Positions 17,148-25,888 of a stretch of DNA of 64,000 nt are shown here, piece by piece. Made by a program: the position numbers and the translations under genes. This DNA is from Aeromonas encheleia (GTDB lineage Bacteria; Pseudomonadota; Gammaproteobacteria; Enterobacterales; Aeromonadaceae). The stretch covers positions 1,817,001 to 1,881,000 of the forward strand of contig NZ_LR134376.1 in NCBI RefSeq assembly GCF_900637545.1, read 5' to 3'. The notes beneath the pieces were generated by a model. That model did not search any database. It had not been told where the DNA came from and was given only the letters and a program-made list of their open reading frames with translations. Numbering within the stretch: the stretch's first letter is position 1; the number at the start of each line of letters is the position of its first letter.

Positions 17148-17192
17148 AGCCTACCTTGTCGTGTCGCGAACGGAGAAAGTAGGGGCAGGATG

Positions 17193-17207
17193 GCAAGATG
17201 CGGGCCA
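17193..17207 (-). promoter_or_regulatory. Sigma-54 promoter of the hydrogenase operon
   Basis: The minus strand reads TGGCCCGCATCTTGC, a close match to the -24/-12 consensus with GG and GC exactly 10 bp apart. It lies about 45 bp before the hycB start codon. FHL operons in enterobacteria use sigma-54 and FhlA. Confidence 0.85.
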
Positions 17208-17305
17208 GATTGTGTGTGGCGCCAGGAATGAGATTAACTGACTGTTTTTATGTGTATTTTAATTTTGTCTAGGGGTGTGTCACAGAGGCGGACAGCTGTC
17301 GAAGC

Positions 17306-17350
17306 GTGACGTTCGTCACTTGTGACGAAGGGCCGGACAGGGTTCGTCAC
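17306..17350. promoter_or_regulatory. Probable FhlA upstream activating sites
   Basis: An 18-bp perfect inverted repeat with a 2-bp centre, TTCGTCACTTGTGACGAA, lies at 17312-17329. It is flanked by GTGAC-GTTC-GTCAC (17306-17319) and a further TTCGTCAC half-site (17343-17350). The cluster lies about 100-155 bp upstream of the sigma-54 promoter, the usual distance for an enhancer-binding protein. Binding by FhlA is inferred. Confidence 0.6.
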
Positions 17351-17395
17351 TCCAGGGGCGCAGGAGCATGAGGAGGGCAATCTCGGCTAGCGGGG

Positions 17396-17426
17396 AAAAG
17401 AGAGGGAGGCCGAAGCCTCCCTCTCT
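17396..17426 (-). terminator. Intrinsic terminator of kup
   Basis: A 12-bp perfect stem, AGAGAGGGAGGC/GCCTCCCTCTCT, closes a TTCG tetraloop on the minus strand. It is followed by a short T run, 34 bp past the kup stop. Confidence 0.85.
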
Positions 17427-17459
17427 CTTGCTGGCGTTCTTTATGCCATCAGAATGCCA

Positions 17460-19328
17460 TCAGATATCCACCTGCGAGCCCAGCTCGATCACCCGGTTGG
17501 GCGGGATCTCGAACTGATCCGGCGCCCGCAGGGCATTGCGTTGCAGCAGCATAAACAGCTGGCCGCGCAGATAGAGGTACCAGGGGCGCTCCTTCATGAT
17601 GAGGGACTCGTGGGCCATGAAGAAGGAGGTCTCCATCATGCGGCAGCTCAGGCCCTCCGCATTGCAGCGATGGAAGATCTCCTCCATGTTCGGAGTCTCG
17701 CGCCAGCCGTAGCTGGCCACCACCCGCCAGAAGGTGGGGGAGAGCTGCTCGATGCAGACCCGGCGCACGTTGTGGACGTAGGGCACGTCCTCCACCCGCA
17801 GGGTGAGCAGAATGATCCGCTCGTGCAGCACCTTGTTGTGCTTGAGGTTGTGCAGGAGCGCATGGGGTATCACATTGACCACCCGCGACATATAGACGGC
17901 GGTGCCCGCCACCCGGGTCGGCGGGGATTTTTCCAGCGAGGCGATCATCGGCTCCAGCGAGTTGCCGTGCTCGTTCAGGCGGCGAATAAGCTGAAAGCGC
18001 TCGCTCTTCCAGCTGGTCATCAGGGTGAACATGACCGCGCCCAGAGTGAGGGGCAGCCAGCCGCCGGAGAAGATCTTGGCGAGGTTGGCGACAAAGAGCG
18101 GCACATCGATGGCCAGCAGCAGGGCGAACAGGGCGGCCACCAGATAGGGGTGCCAGTGCCAGCTGTTCTTCGCCACCGAACAGAAGAGGATGGAGGTGAG
18201 CACCATGGTGCCGGTCACGGCGATGCCATAGGCGGCCGCCAGATTGCTGGAGTGCTCGAAGCTCATGATGACGATCACCACAGAGACATAGAGCATCCAG
18301 TTGATGACCGGGATATAGATCTGGCCCGACTCCTGCTCGGAGGTGTGGACGATGCGGATGGGTGAGAGATAACCGAGCCGTACCGCCTGCCGGGTGAGGG
18401 AGAAGACCCCGGAGAGCACCGCCTGCGAGGCGATCACCGTCGCCATGGTCGCCAGCAACAGCAGGGGCAGCAGCGCCCAGGTGGGGGCGAGCAGGAAGAA
18501 GGGGTTGGCGATGGCCTCGGGGTTGCCGAGCAACAGCGCGCCCTGGCCGAAGTAGTTGAGCACCAGCGACGGCAGCACCACCACAAACCAAGCGAGCCGG
18601 ATCGGGTTCTTGCCGAAGTGGCCCATGTCGGCATAGAGCGCTTCAACGCCGGTGATGGCCAGCACCACGGCGCCGAGGGCAAAGAAGGAGGTGGTCTGGT
18701 AGGTCATAAAGAAGCGCAGGGCCCAGACGGGGTTGAGCGCGCCCAGCACCTCGGGATTCTGGCTGATGCCGCGCAGGCCCAGCACCGCCAGGGTCAGAAA
18801 CCAGGTCAGCATGATGGGGGCGAACAACTTGCCCACGGTGGCGGTGCCATGTTTCTGGATGGCAAACAGCAGGGTCAGCACCAGCACCGAGAGCGGCACT
18901 ATGTAGGGATCCAGCGAGGGGGCCACTATCTTCAACCCCTCGATGGCCGACATCACCGACATGGCGGGGGTGATCACCACCTCGCCATAGAAGAAGCTGC
19001 CGCCGATCAGCCCCAGAATGATCAGCACAGGGGCCAGCCTCTCGGGGCTGTTGCGGGTCGCCAGCGACATCAGGGTCAGGATGCCCCCCTCACCGGCATT
19101 GTCGGCCCGCATCACGAAGGAGAGGTACTTGACCGAGACCACCAGGATCAGCAGCCAGAAGATCAGCGAGAGAAAGCCCAGGATGGAGGCGGGTTCGACC
19201 CCGAACCCGAATTGGCCCGACAGGCACTCGCGCAGGGTATAGAGCGGGCTGGTGCCGATATCGCCATAGACCACGCCGATCGCCGCCAGGGTGACGCCAG
19301 ACAGGGCGGGTTTGTTATTGCAGTTCAT
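17460..19328 (-). CDS. kup: Kup, low-affinity potassium uptake protein
   Basis: This 622-aa inner-membrane potassium/proton symporter has the same length as E. coli Kup (TrkD). It shows the family start [15 protein letters not shown], about 12 hydrophobic segments, and a soluble C-terminal part of about 170 residues. It lies between the hydrogenase operon and the AT-rich insert, with its own terminator. It has no evident functional link to formate metabolism, although potassium handling during acid stress would be compatible. Confidence 0.95.
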   Translation of the reverse strand: MNCNNKPALSGVTLAAIGVVYGDIGTSPLYTLRECLSGQFGFGVEPASILGFLSLIFWLLILVVSVKYLSFVMRADNAGEGGILTLMSLATRNSPERLAPVLIILGLIGGSFFYGEVVITPAMSVMSAIEGLKIVAPSLDPYIVPLSVLVLTLLFAIQKHGTATVGKLFAPIMLTWFLTLAVLGLRGISQNPEVLGALNPVWALRFFMTYQTTSFFALGAVVLAITGVEALYADMGHFGKNPIRLAWFVVVLPSLVLNYFGQGALLLGNPEAIANPFFLLAPTWALLPLLLLATMATVIASQAVLSGVFSLTRQAVRLGYLSPIRIVHTSEQESGQIYIPVINWMLYVSVVIVIMSFEHSSNLAAAYGIAVTGTMVLTSILFCSVAKNSWHWHPYLVAALFALLLAIDVPLFVANLAKIFSGGWLPLTLGAVMFTLMTSWKSERFQLIRRLNEHGNSLEPMIASLEKSPPTRVAGTAVYMSRVVNVIPHALLHNLKHNKVLHERIILLTLRVEDVPYVHNVRRVCIEQLSPTFWRVVASYGWRETPNMEEIFHRCNAEGLSCRMMETSFFMAHESLIMKERPWYLYLRGQLFMLLQRNALRAPDQFEIPPNRVIELGSQVDI

Positions 19329-19847
19329 GAAGTTGTCTTGTCAGTTTGATGCGGACATATTTGCCAGCACAGGGGCCCCGAGCTATCAGCTAACACAGAG
19401 AGTCGATCGGGAGGGGATCAATGAATGGCGATGGGAAAGGGAATCAACTGGATAGGAATAGGCTCATCATGGGGCACAGTCTGTTCATCTGCGATTCAGC
19501 TCATGATGACACAGAGTCTGTGGGAATAGGCTCTGATATAAATAATCAAAAGGGGCTTTTGAACGAGGTCATTAATTACTCTGTGATTGACATAAACCCC
19601 TGGGCAGCGAGCAAGCGTTTGTTTTCTCTGAGTATCCATTTTGGCTAGTTTTTCCTATCAATCTGGCTGAAAAATAGACGATAAAATGCTGACCAATAAA
19701 TTACCGGATCGCGTCGCAAAGAGTGGGGTGCGGGGAGACAATGGAGTCTTTATCTGGTGGGGCGGATGGGAAGCGTGGGGAGGAGAAGTGACCGCAACAA
19801 AGGCGATCACTATAAGACTGAATTATTTATGATATAAGTGATTGAGA
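19329..19847. other. Intergenic region upstream of kup, no convincing gene
   Basis: About 520 bp becoming AT-rich towards 19.6 kb. It should contain the kup promoter near its left end, but I see no strong -35/-10 pair. A 75-codon plus-strand frame at 19421-19648 has a good GGAGGGG ribosome site 8 bp before its ATG, but no recognisable protein character, so I leave it uncalled. Confidence 0.5.
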
Positions 19848-20381
19848 CTAACTAATCGTAATTGTTTTTATTTTGTAAACAAAGTTTTGTTTGTTAACAT
19901 ATTTCAATGCTATATCCCAAAGGTAATTCGTTCTGTCTGATAGATTTTTCGCAAGAGCTTTTATTTCTGGCGGTGCATTTTCAACAAAAAAATCGCTACT
20001 ATCCCGATTTATTTCGTAACTCACACCAGTTATCCTAAAGTTAGGAACAGATATCTTTTTTGCTTTTTGTTGTTCTATATCTCTGTGTGCCGTTTCCCAA
20101 GTTATAGCACGAACGGTCAGATAGTATCGATCCTCATCAAACTTTCCATTGACAGTATATTCTGACTTGGGTGGATATTTAGGCTTGATTTCTCTTATAT
20201 ATAAACCTCCAGTTACGAATCGGAAGTGCATCTTATCCATGGACATTTCATAACGCCTACAGTTATCAATGTCTATCCAATATCCTTTCGCTTTTATTAG
20301 ATGTTTTTTTACAAAGAGAACGGCAAGAGCTTCTTCACTATTCGCATACTTCAAGTATCTTTTTATTAATTTATCATCCAT
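19848..20381 (-). CDS. Unknown protein, AT-rich gene
   Basis: A 177-aa product that I do not recognise. It is rich in charged and aromatic residues (for example RYYLTVRAITWETAHRDIE), with no signal peptide, no membrane segment and no cysteine pairs. The base composition is clearly more AT-rich than that of flanking kup and hydN, suggesting transfer. It is the leftmost of three minus-strand genes in the insert and is probably transcribed after the acetyltransferase remnant. Confidence 0.6.
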   Translation of the reverse strand: MDDKLIKRYLKYANSEEALAVLFVKKHLIKAKGYWIDIDNCRRYEMSMDKMHFRFVTGGLYIREIKPKYPPKSEYTVNGKFDEDRYYLTVRAITWETAHRDIEQQKAKKISVPNFRITGVSYEINRDSSDFFVENAPPEIKALAKNLSDRTNYLWDIALKYVNKQNFVYKIKTITIS

Positions 20382-20396
20382 GATTCACTCTCTCAT

Positions 20397-20815
20397 CTAA
20401 TTAAATTCTTTCAGTAAAAAATAACGGTCAGGGCTATCTTTAACGTCAATCACTTTGCCGACAATCTGAAATTCCATTTTTCATAAAACTTGGGCGCCTG
20501 GAACGGCAGAGTGTCGACTTGAGCTGCAATACAACCTCGTGCTTGCGCCTCGCGTTCGGCGATCTCCATCAGTTGAATGCCGAGCCCCTGATCTCGTTTA
20601 TCGTCGTGTACCCAAAGCACCTCGATCATAAATTGATGGTAAATGGTACGTCCGGCAATGCCACCGATAATCTTGCCGCTATCATCACGTATGACCACCA
20701 TCAATGGTTGGGATCTTTCCTCGTCCATCATCTGAAAATTAAATTGTCTGAGATTATTAACAAGTATATTGAAGATCTCATCTTGAGATTTGTTATAAAT
20801 TTCTATTTCCATCAA
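20397..20815 (-). pseudogene. GNAT-family N-acetyltransferase with a C-terminal frameshift
   Basis: The first 120 codons encode a GNAT acetyltransferase: MVVIRDDSGKIIGGI is the core strand region and DQGLGIQLMEIAE the acetyl-CoA loop. The frame stops early at 20450, just after FYEKWNF. In the next frame the sequence goes on as EFQIVGKVIDVKDSPDRYFL and ends at a TAG at 20397-20399, which is the expected GNAT C-terminus. The shift falls at a run of five A residues (about 20477-20481, minus strand); one more A would restore the frame. It could be a true mutation or a sequencing error. A protein lacking the last strand is unlikely to fold normally. Confidence 0.75.
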
Positions 20816-20876
20816 CTTTTAACCTCCATATCAAATTTATATATAAGCAAAAGCTGTGGCCATATATAGTCAGGTG

Positions 20877-21641
20877 TTAATATTTTTCATAATTTGCGCT
20901 GGCATAGCCGTCCTTATATTCACAGCTTGGGCAAAGTGCTGCATCTTCTCCATATTCACACGAAGAGAAAATGTATGGAACTTTACACCACTTGCAAGTA
21001 AGCACATCTTCCTCATGACCACACACCATACATTTTTCATAATCCACACTGAAGGTATCATTATGGCAAGACGTGCACTCGATGGAATATAGTTCTTCAG
21101 CTTCTATTTTGTTGTTTGCTTTACGTAATAATTCGCTATAAAACTCAGTGTATTGGGATAAAATATACCAACGTTTGTTTTTTAGATGTGTAGCCTTCCA
21201 ATCAAGAAGGAGGTGCTCTTCCGAAAAAGTGAATATAAAAGATAATGCTTGGCCAACTAAAGCTTTTGCCTCATCTTCAGATATTGAGAATTCAAAGTGT
21301 TCTATTTCGTTTCTTTTTTCTCTAGCTGTGTTGACTGCCCCGACTTCATCTTTAGAAAATGTTATACCTCCAATATTTTGAAGCCTCTTAAAAGCTTTTT
21401 CTGCGCCAACAGTAAATGCATCCTTGGATGGATATTTGTCTATGTTATCAAAGACGAAAGCAGGATGGATTTGGCGCAATTTTTCTTTAAAAAGTAACTC
21501 TATAACATGAGAGAAATCAACGATTATTCTTTTCCAATCACCAACACCATTTTGGTCAATTGGTCCCATATGTTTAATTGCATGTTCTAAAGAGTCATTA
21601 GCATTTTCTATTAAATTAAACTTATGCATATTTGAATCCAA
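20877..21641 (-). CDS. HEPN-like protein with C-terminal zinc ribbons, unknown function
   Basis: A 254-aa protein in the AT-rich insert. The N-terminal two thirds are helical, with the run REKRNEIEHFEF near residue 110, which fits the RX4-6H motif of HEPN domains (often RNases in defence or toxin-antitoxin systems). The last 65 residues hold four CxxC pairs (CTSC, CMVC, CKWC, CPSC), suggesting two zinc ribbons. No MNT-type nucleotidyltransferase partner lies beside it. A defence or RNA-related role is inference only. Confidence 0.65.
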   Translation of the reverse strand: MDSNMHKFNLIENANDSLEHAIKHMGPIDQNGVGDWKRIIVDFSHVIELLFKEKLRQIHPAFVFDNIDKYPSKDAFTVGAEKAFKRLQNIGGITFSKDEVGAVNTAREKRNEIEHFEFSISEDEAKALVGQALSFIFTFSEEHLLLDWKATHLKNKRWYILSQYTEFYSELLRKANNKIEAEELYSIECTSCHNDTFSVDYEKCMVCGHEEDVLTCKWCKVPYIFSSCEYGEDAALCPSCEYKDGYASANYEKY

Positions 21642-22029
21642 AATTTATCAAGCAGGTCTTACACCTTTAACCTATGCGGTGTGAAATCGTAGATCTATCG
21701 GAGTAACTCCAACGGAGCTGGTTGCCAAGTTAACCATCGTAACTGGCCGGATAAAAAACAGAAGTGGGAGAGGTTAAAAACCGGCTCCAGTTCAATAAAT
21801 TTGTCAGTAGAGGGGCTTTCTGTTCGCTCTGGCTTTGCAGACCTCTAACAGAACCGGACTAAACCATGGGCCGCTGTACTATCCCCTGCTGTGGCAATGC
21901 AAGGGCCATTGATGGCCCGTTTTTCACCTCTGTATTTCCTCTGGCCGATAGCGACTTAGCTCCCGAGCATCTCCCGTTCCTCTTCCGGTCATCAGCCGGT
22001 GCAGGGGGCTGTCATCCTGTGTCGAGCTC
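21642..22029. other. Intergenic region, distal part upstream of hydN
   Basis: Base composition changes here from the AT-rich insert back to the GC-rich backbone. I see no convincing gene; a 101-codon frame at 21866-22171 has no protein-like features. No clear direct repeats marking an insertion boundary were found by eye. Confidence 0.4.
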
Positions 22030-22082
22030 GTCACTTTTGTCGTGTCGATCGCCGTGTCTGGTCCCTGTCGTCATCGTCACCC
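22030..22082. promoter_or_regulatory. TCGTCAC half-sites upstream of hydN-fdhF, possible FhlA sites
   Basis: TCGTCAC occurs at 22030-22036 and again at 22076-22082. It is the same heptamer that forms the palindrome upstream of the hydrogenase operon. The sites lie about 80-135 bp before the candidate sigma-54 promoter at 22164. Confidence 0.45.
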
Positions 22083-22163
22083 TCCTAATAAAGCATGGCT
22101 GCCATCCTGATTACTCCTTTATTTTCAGCTGCTTGCGAACTTTCTCCCGCTCCAGGCCTGAGT

Positions 22164-22178
22164 TGGTCTGATTAATGC
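22164..22178 (+). promoter_or_regulatory. Candidate sigma-54 promoter of hydN-fdhF
   Basis: TGGTCTGATTAATGC has GG and GC spaced by 10 bp, 76 bp before the hydN ATG. It matches the core consensus but lacks the preferred CACG and TTGC bases, so it is weaker than the hydrogenase operon promoter. Confidence 0.5.
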
Positions 22179-22253
22179 CTAGTGGGATGGCTGGCCTGTC
22201 TCCTCTGTGAGCCTGGCCGGCAGGGTGTAACGAAACATTTAGGATCCCTCTCT

Positions 22254-22850
22254 ATGAACAGCTTCGTGATTGCCGATCCCAGTCTCTGTATTGGGTGTCG
22301 TACCTGTGAGGTGGCCTGCGCCGTGTCACACCAGTCAGCGTCCTGCGCGGGCACCGTTGAGCGGGAGGGCGGTCTGCGTCTTGCCATCGAAGATGGACAT
22401 CTGGTCTCAAAAGACAGCTATTTTCAGCCCCGTCTGAAGGTGGTGGTGGGCAGCAAGGTGACCACGCCGGTGCTCTGCCGCCAGTGTGAAGACAAGCCCT
22501 GTGCCAAGGCCTGCCCCAACAACGCCATCGTCACCGAGGATGGCCACGTCAAGGTCTATCAGGCGCGCTGCATCGGCTGCAAATCCTGTGTGGTGGCCTG
22601 CCCCTACGGCGCCATGAACGTGGTGGTCAAAGAGGTGGCCCCTGCGGCCGGTGCGCTGTTCAAGGGAGTGCAAACCAAGGCGCTGGCCTTGAAGTGCGAT
22701 CTCTGCAGCCATCGCGAGGGGGGGCCGGCCTGCGTCGAGGTGTGCCCCACCCAGGCGCTGCGGCTGGTGACCCCCGCGTCGCTGGACTCCCTGAACCGCC
22801 AGAAGCAGCTGGCCAGCGCCGAGGCCATGCCGTCCAGTCAGCGGGCATAA
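22254..22850 (+). CDS. hydN: HydN, four-cluster ferredoxin-like protein of formate dehydrogenase H
   Basis: HydN is an electron-transfer protein linked to FdhF. The 198-aa product starts MNSFVIADPSLCIGCRTCE and has four 4Fe-4S motifs, the later ones reading CRQCEDKPCAKACP, CIGCKSCVVACPYGAM and CDLCSHREGGPACVEVCP. It matches E. coli HydN closely in order and wording. The ATG at 22254 is chosen because upstream in-frame codons lack homology. It lies 74 bp before fdhF, presumably on the same transcript. It is a paralogue of the HycB-like protein at 16485. Confidence 0.92.
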   Translation: MNSFVIADPSLCIGCRTCEVACAVSHQSASCAGTVEREGGLRLAIEDGHLVSKDSYFQPRLKVVVGSKVTTPVLCRQCEDKPCAKACPNNAIVTEDGHVKVYQARCIGCKSCVVACPYGAMNVVVKEVAPAAGALFKGVQTKALALKCDLCSHREGGPACVEVCPTQALRLVTPASLDSLNRQKQLASAEAMPSSQRA

Positions 22851-22924
22851 GGCCCAGAGCCGGAGGATGGTGCTCACTGGGCCGCCATCCCGCCGTTTAT
22901 CGTTAACAAACAAGAGTGCGACTC

Positions 22925-25069
22925 ATGAAAAAAGTCATTACCGTCTGCCCCTATTGCGGCACCGGTTGCAAGATCAACCTGCTGGTTGAAAACGACAAGG
23001 TGGTGGGGGCCGAAGGTGCCAACGGCCGGACCAACGAGGGGCAACTCTGCCTCAAGGGTTACTACGGTTGGGATTTCCTCAACGACACCAACCTGCTGAC
23101 CCCCCGTCTCAAGAACCCGATGATCCGCCGCGAGCGCGGTGGCAAGCTCGAAGCCGTCTCCTGGGATGAGGCCATCGGCTTTGCCAGCAGTCGTCTCTCC
23201 GCCATCAAGGCGAAATACGGTGCCGACGCCATCATGACCACAGGCTCCGCCCGCGGTCCCGGCAACGAAGCCAACTATGTGATGCAAAAATTTGCCCGCG
23301 CCGTGATTGGGACGAATAACGTCGATCACTGCGCGAGGGTGTGACACGCACCCTCAGTCTCCGGTCTGGAGACAACTGTAGGTAACGGCGCCATGAGCAA
23401 CGCCATTCCCGAAATTCAAGAGACCAAGTGCCTGCTGGTGTTTGGTTACAATGCTGCCGACTCCCATCCCATAGTGGCGCGCCACATCCTCAAGGCGAAA
23501 GCCAAGGGTGCCAAGGTGATCGTCTGTGATCCGCGCATGGTGGAAACCGCCCGTATCGCCGATCAGTGGCTGCCGCTGAAAAACGGCTCCAATATGGCGC
23601 TGGTCAATGCCTTCGCCAACGTGCTGATCGCCGAGGGGCTCTACGACAAGGCGTTCGTCGCCAACTACACCGAAGGTTTCGATACCTTCAAGGCCACCGT
23701 GGCCAAGTACACCCCGGAATACGTGGAGGAGATCACCGGCCTCAAGGCGGCGGATATCCGCGCGGCCATTCGCACCTATGCCGAGTCACCCGCCTCCATG
23801 ATCCTGTGGGGCATGGGCGTGACCCAGTACGGTCAGGCGGTGGACGTGGTGAAAGGCTTGGCGGGGCTGGCCCTGCTGACCGGCAACTTCGGTCGTCGCG
23901 GCACCGGCTGCGGCCCGGTGCGCGGTCAGAACAACGTGCAGGGCACCTGCGACATGGGGATGCTGCCGCACCAGTTCCCGGGCTATCAGTCCGTGGCCGA
24001 TCCCGCCATCAGCGCCAAGTTTGCCAAGGCCTGGGGCGTGCCGTCCCTGTCTCAGCAGCCCGGTTACCGTCTGACCGAACTCAGCCACAAGGTGGAGGAG
24101 GGCAAGTGCAAGGCCTTCTACATCTTCGGCGAAGATCCGGCCCAGACTGAAGCCGACTTGGCCCAGTTCAGGCGCACCCTGGGTGGCATGGAGCTGGTGA
24201 TAGTGCAGGACATCTTCATGACCCAGACCGCCGAGATGGCCGACGTCATCCTGCCCGCCACCAGTTGGGGCGAGCACGAGGGGGTCTACAGCTCGGCGGA
24301 TCGCGGCTTCCAGCGCTTCTACAAGGCGGTCACGCCCCCCGACAACGTGAAGCCGGACTGGGCGATCTTCTCGCTGATGGCCAGCGCCATGGGGTATCCC
24401 ATGGAGTATCGCGACACCCAGGAGATCTGGGACGAGATGCGCGCGCTCTGCCCGCTCTATACCGGGGTCAGCTACGACAAGATGGCGGATCTCAAGAGTG
24501 TGCAGTGGCCCTGTCCGACCGAGGATCACCCGGGCACCAGCACCCTGTTCGAGGGCAATGTGTTCACCACCCCGAGCGGCAAGGGTCAGCTGATCGCCTC
24601 CGAGTGGCGGCCGCCACTGGAGCAGCCCTGTGCGGATTACCCGCTGGTGCTCTCCACGGTGCGGGAGGTGGGTCACTACTCCTGCCGCTCCATGACCGGC
24701 AACTGCTCGGCGTTGCAGACGCTCGCCGATGAGCCCGGCTATGTGCAGATCCACCCGAGCGATGCGCAAAAGCTCGGGGTGAAGGATCAGGCGCTGGTCT
24801 GGATCTCGTCCCGGCGCGGCAAGGTGATCACCAGGGCGAACTACAACGACAGGGTCAACGCCGGTGTGGTCTACATGACCTACCAGTGGTGGATCGGGGC
24901 CTGCAACGAGCTCACCATAGAGCACGTGGACCCGGTCTCCTACACCCCAGAGTACAAGTACTGCGCGGTGAAAATTGAGCGTATTGAGAATCAGCCTGAG
25001 GCGGAGAATTATGTCCAGACTGAATACAGTGCACTCAAGGCGAAATTGCGCAGCGCCGCCAAAGGCTAA
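22925..25069 (+). CDS. fdhF: FdhF, formate dehydrogenase H, a selenoprotein (UGA at codon 140 read as Sec)
   Basis: FdhF oxidises formate to CO2 at a molybdenum bis-MGD site and is the formate-oxidising arm of FHL. The frame is interrupted by TGA at 23342-23344, exactly codon 140 counting from the ATG at 22925, the same position as selenocysteine in E. coli FdhF. Before it comes NVDHCARV and after it HAPSVSGLETTVGNGAMSNA, so homology continues without shift. Cys8, Cys11, Cys15 and Cys42 bind the 4Fe-4S cluster, and Lys44 and His141 are conserved. Total length is 714 residues. It must not be annotated as two genes or a pseudogene. HydN is upstream; selC, selA and selB are in the same window. 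Confidence 0.96.
23342..23380 (+). promoter_or_regulatory. Sec UGA codon and SECIS hairpin in fdhF
   Basis: Twelve bases after the TGA a perfect 6-bp stem GTCTCC/GGAGAC (23357-23362 and 23368-23373) closes the loop GGTCT. This loop is the one recognised by SelB in E. coli fdhF. The stem sequence differs from E. coli but base pairing is kept. Confidence 0.9.
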
Positions 25070-25086
25070 TCAGCGTTAAATAAAGT

Positions 25087-25132
25087 GGATCCAGGCTCTG
25101 TTCACAGGGCCCGGATCCCCTCATCCTTTTTT
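25087..25132 (+). terminator. Probable terminator after fdhF
   Basis: The inverted repeat from 25087 to 25118 begins and ends with GGATCC and pairs over 14 bp, with two G-U pairs and a TTCA loop. A run of six T residues follows 8 bp later. Confidence 0.6.
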
Positions 25133-25151
25133 CAGCGGGCAGGTGTCCATC

Positions 25152-25550
25152 ATGAAAAATGAATTAAATGTCTCGTTCGGGATCTTTTACGTTTCCGCCT
25201 ATTTATTGGTGATGTTATTGGGGGTCGGCTGCTATCTGTGGTACGACGAATTGATATTCTTGCTGGGCTTTGGATTCTTCGGCTGTTTTATCGCCGCGCG
25301 GATCGCCATGGGGGCCGTGCTGGCGTCACTGAGCGTGCAGGTGGCCTGGCTCATCGCCTTCCTCTCCACCACCCTGATCAACAGCCTGCTGATGGGCCTG
25401 GTTGCACTGGTTATCTACCTGACCCATCAGGCGATCTCTGAGGAAATATCCGATAATATCAGTGGGTTATTAGTGACCTTTCAGCTGCTGTCGGCCGGCT
25501 TCATCTTCGGCGGCCTCAAGCTCCACAACTACCAGCTGAGCTCCTCTTGA
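25152..25550 (+). CDS. Small membrane protein of unknown function between fdhF and fhlA
   Basis: A 132-aa, strongly hydrophobic product with about four membrane-spanning segments, a charged loop (HQAISEEISDN) and a short hydrophilic C-terminus. I do not recognise the family, and it is too small for a FocA-type formate channel. The ATG at 25152 has AGG about 8 bp upstream; a GTG at 25143 would add three residues. It follows the fdhF terminator and precedes fhlA on the same strand, so a role in the FHL system is possible on position alone. Confidence 0.7.
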   Translation: MKNELNVSFGIFYVSAYLLVMLLGVGCYLWYDELIFLLGFGFFGCFIAARIAMGAVLASLSVQVAWLIAFLSTTLINSLLMGLVALVIYLTHQAISEEISDNISGLLVTFQLLSAGFIFGGLKLHNYQLSSS

Positions 25551-25888
25551 GGGCGACGACGGCAGGGGTTGGGAACGGGAATCATCCGGCCAGGGCCGGC
25601 CGCTTACCACATTCATGATGGCGATATATTGATGATTGCCAATAAATAGCTACGACGGCTGATGAATATTGCCCAGGGCCGCTTGGTTGTAATGACGGCG
25701 GGGCTACTTTATTATGCGAACACCAGCGCGATGCTATTTCTAGATATGTTAGTTTTTATAATTAAGCGTTAATTTTTTAAAAATTAATTATAACATCTGA
25801 CGGAGTTGGCTGACTTATTGTTTACCGTCGTCGCTGACCGCAATTTGCCTGCAACTTGTTGCTTATACAGATGTAATGCGAGGCCAGA
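25551..25888. other. Intergenic region before fhlA
   Basis: About 340 bp, AT-rich between 25720 and 25800. A small CCGGC/GCCGG hairpin lies near 25586. No gene and no TCGTCAC site were seen. It presumably holds the fhlA promoter. Confidence 0.4.

Noticed and set aside
19421-19648. 75-codon plus-strand ORF with a good ribosome site upstream of kup
   Set aside because: There is no protein-like pattern, signal or known family, and the frame lies in a region where start and stop codons occur often by chance.
21866-22171. 101-codon plus-strand ORF overlapping the hydN regulatory region
   Set aside because: It runs through the candidate activator sites and sigma-54 promoter, and its composition (Ser/Pro/Cys-rich) is not protein-like.
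23342-23392. Premature stop making fdhF look like a pseudogene or two genes
   Set aside because: The TGA is at the known Sec position, is followed by a SECIS-type hairpin, and selA/selB/selC are nearby.
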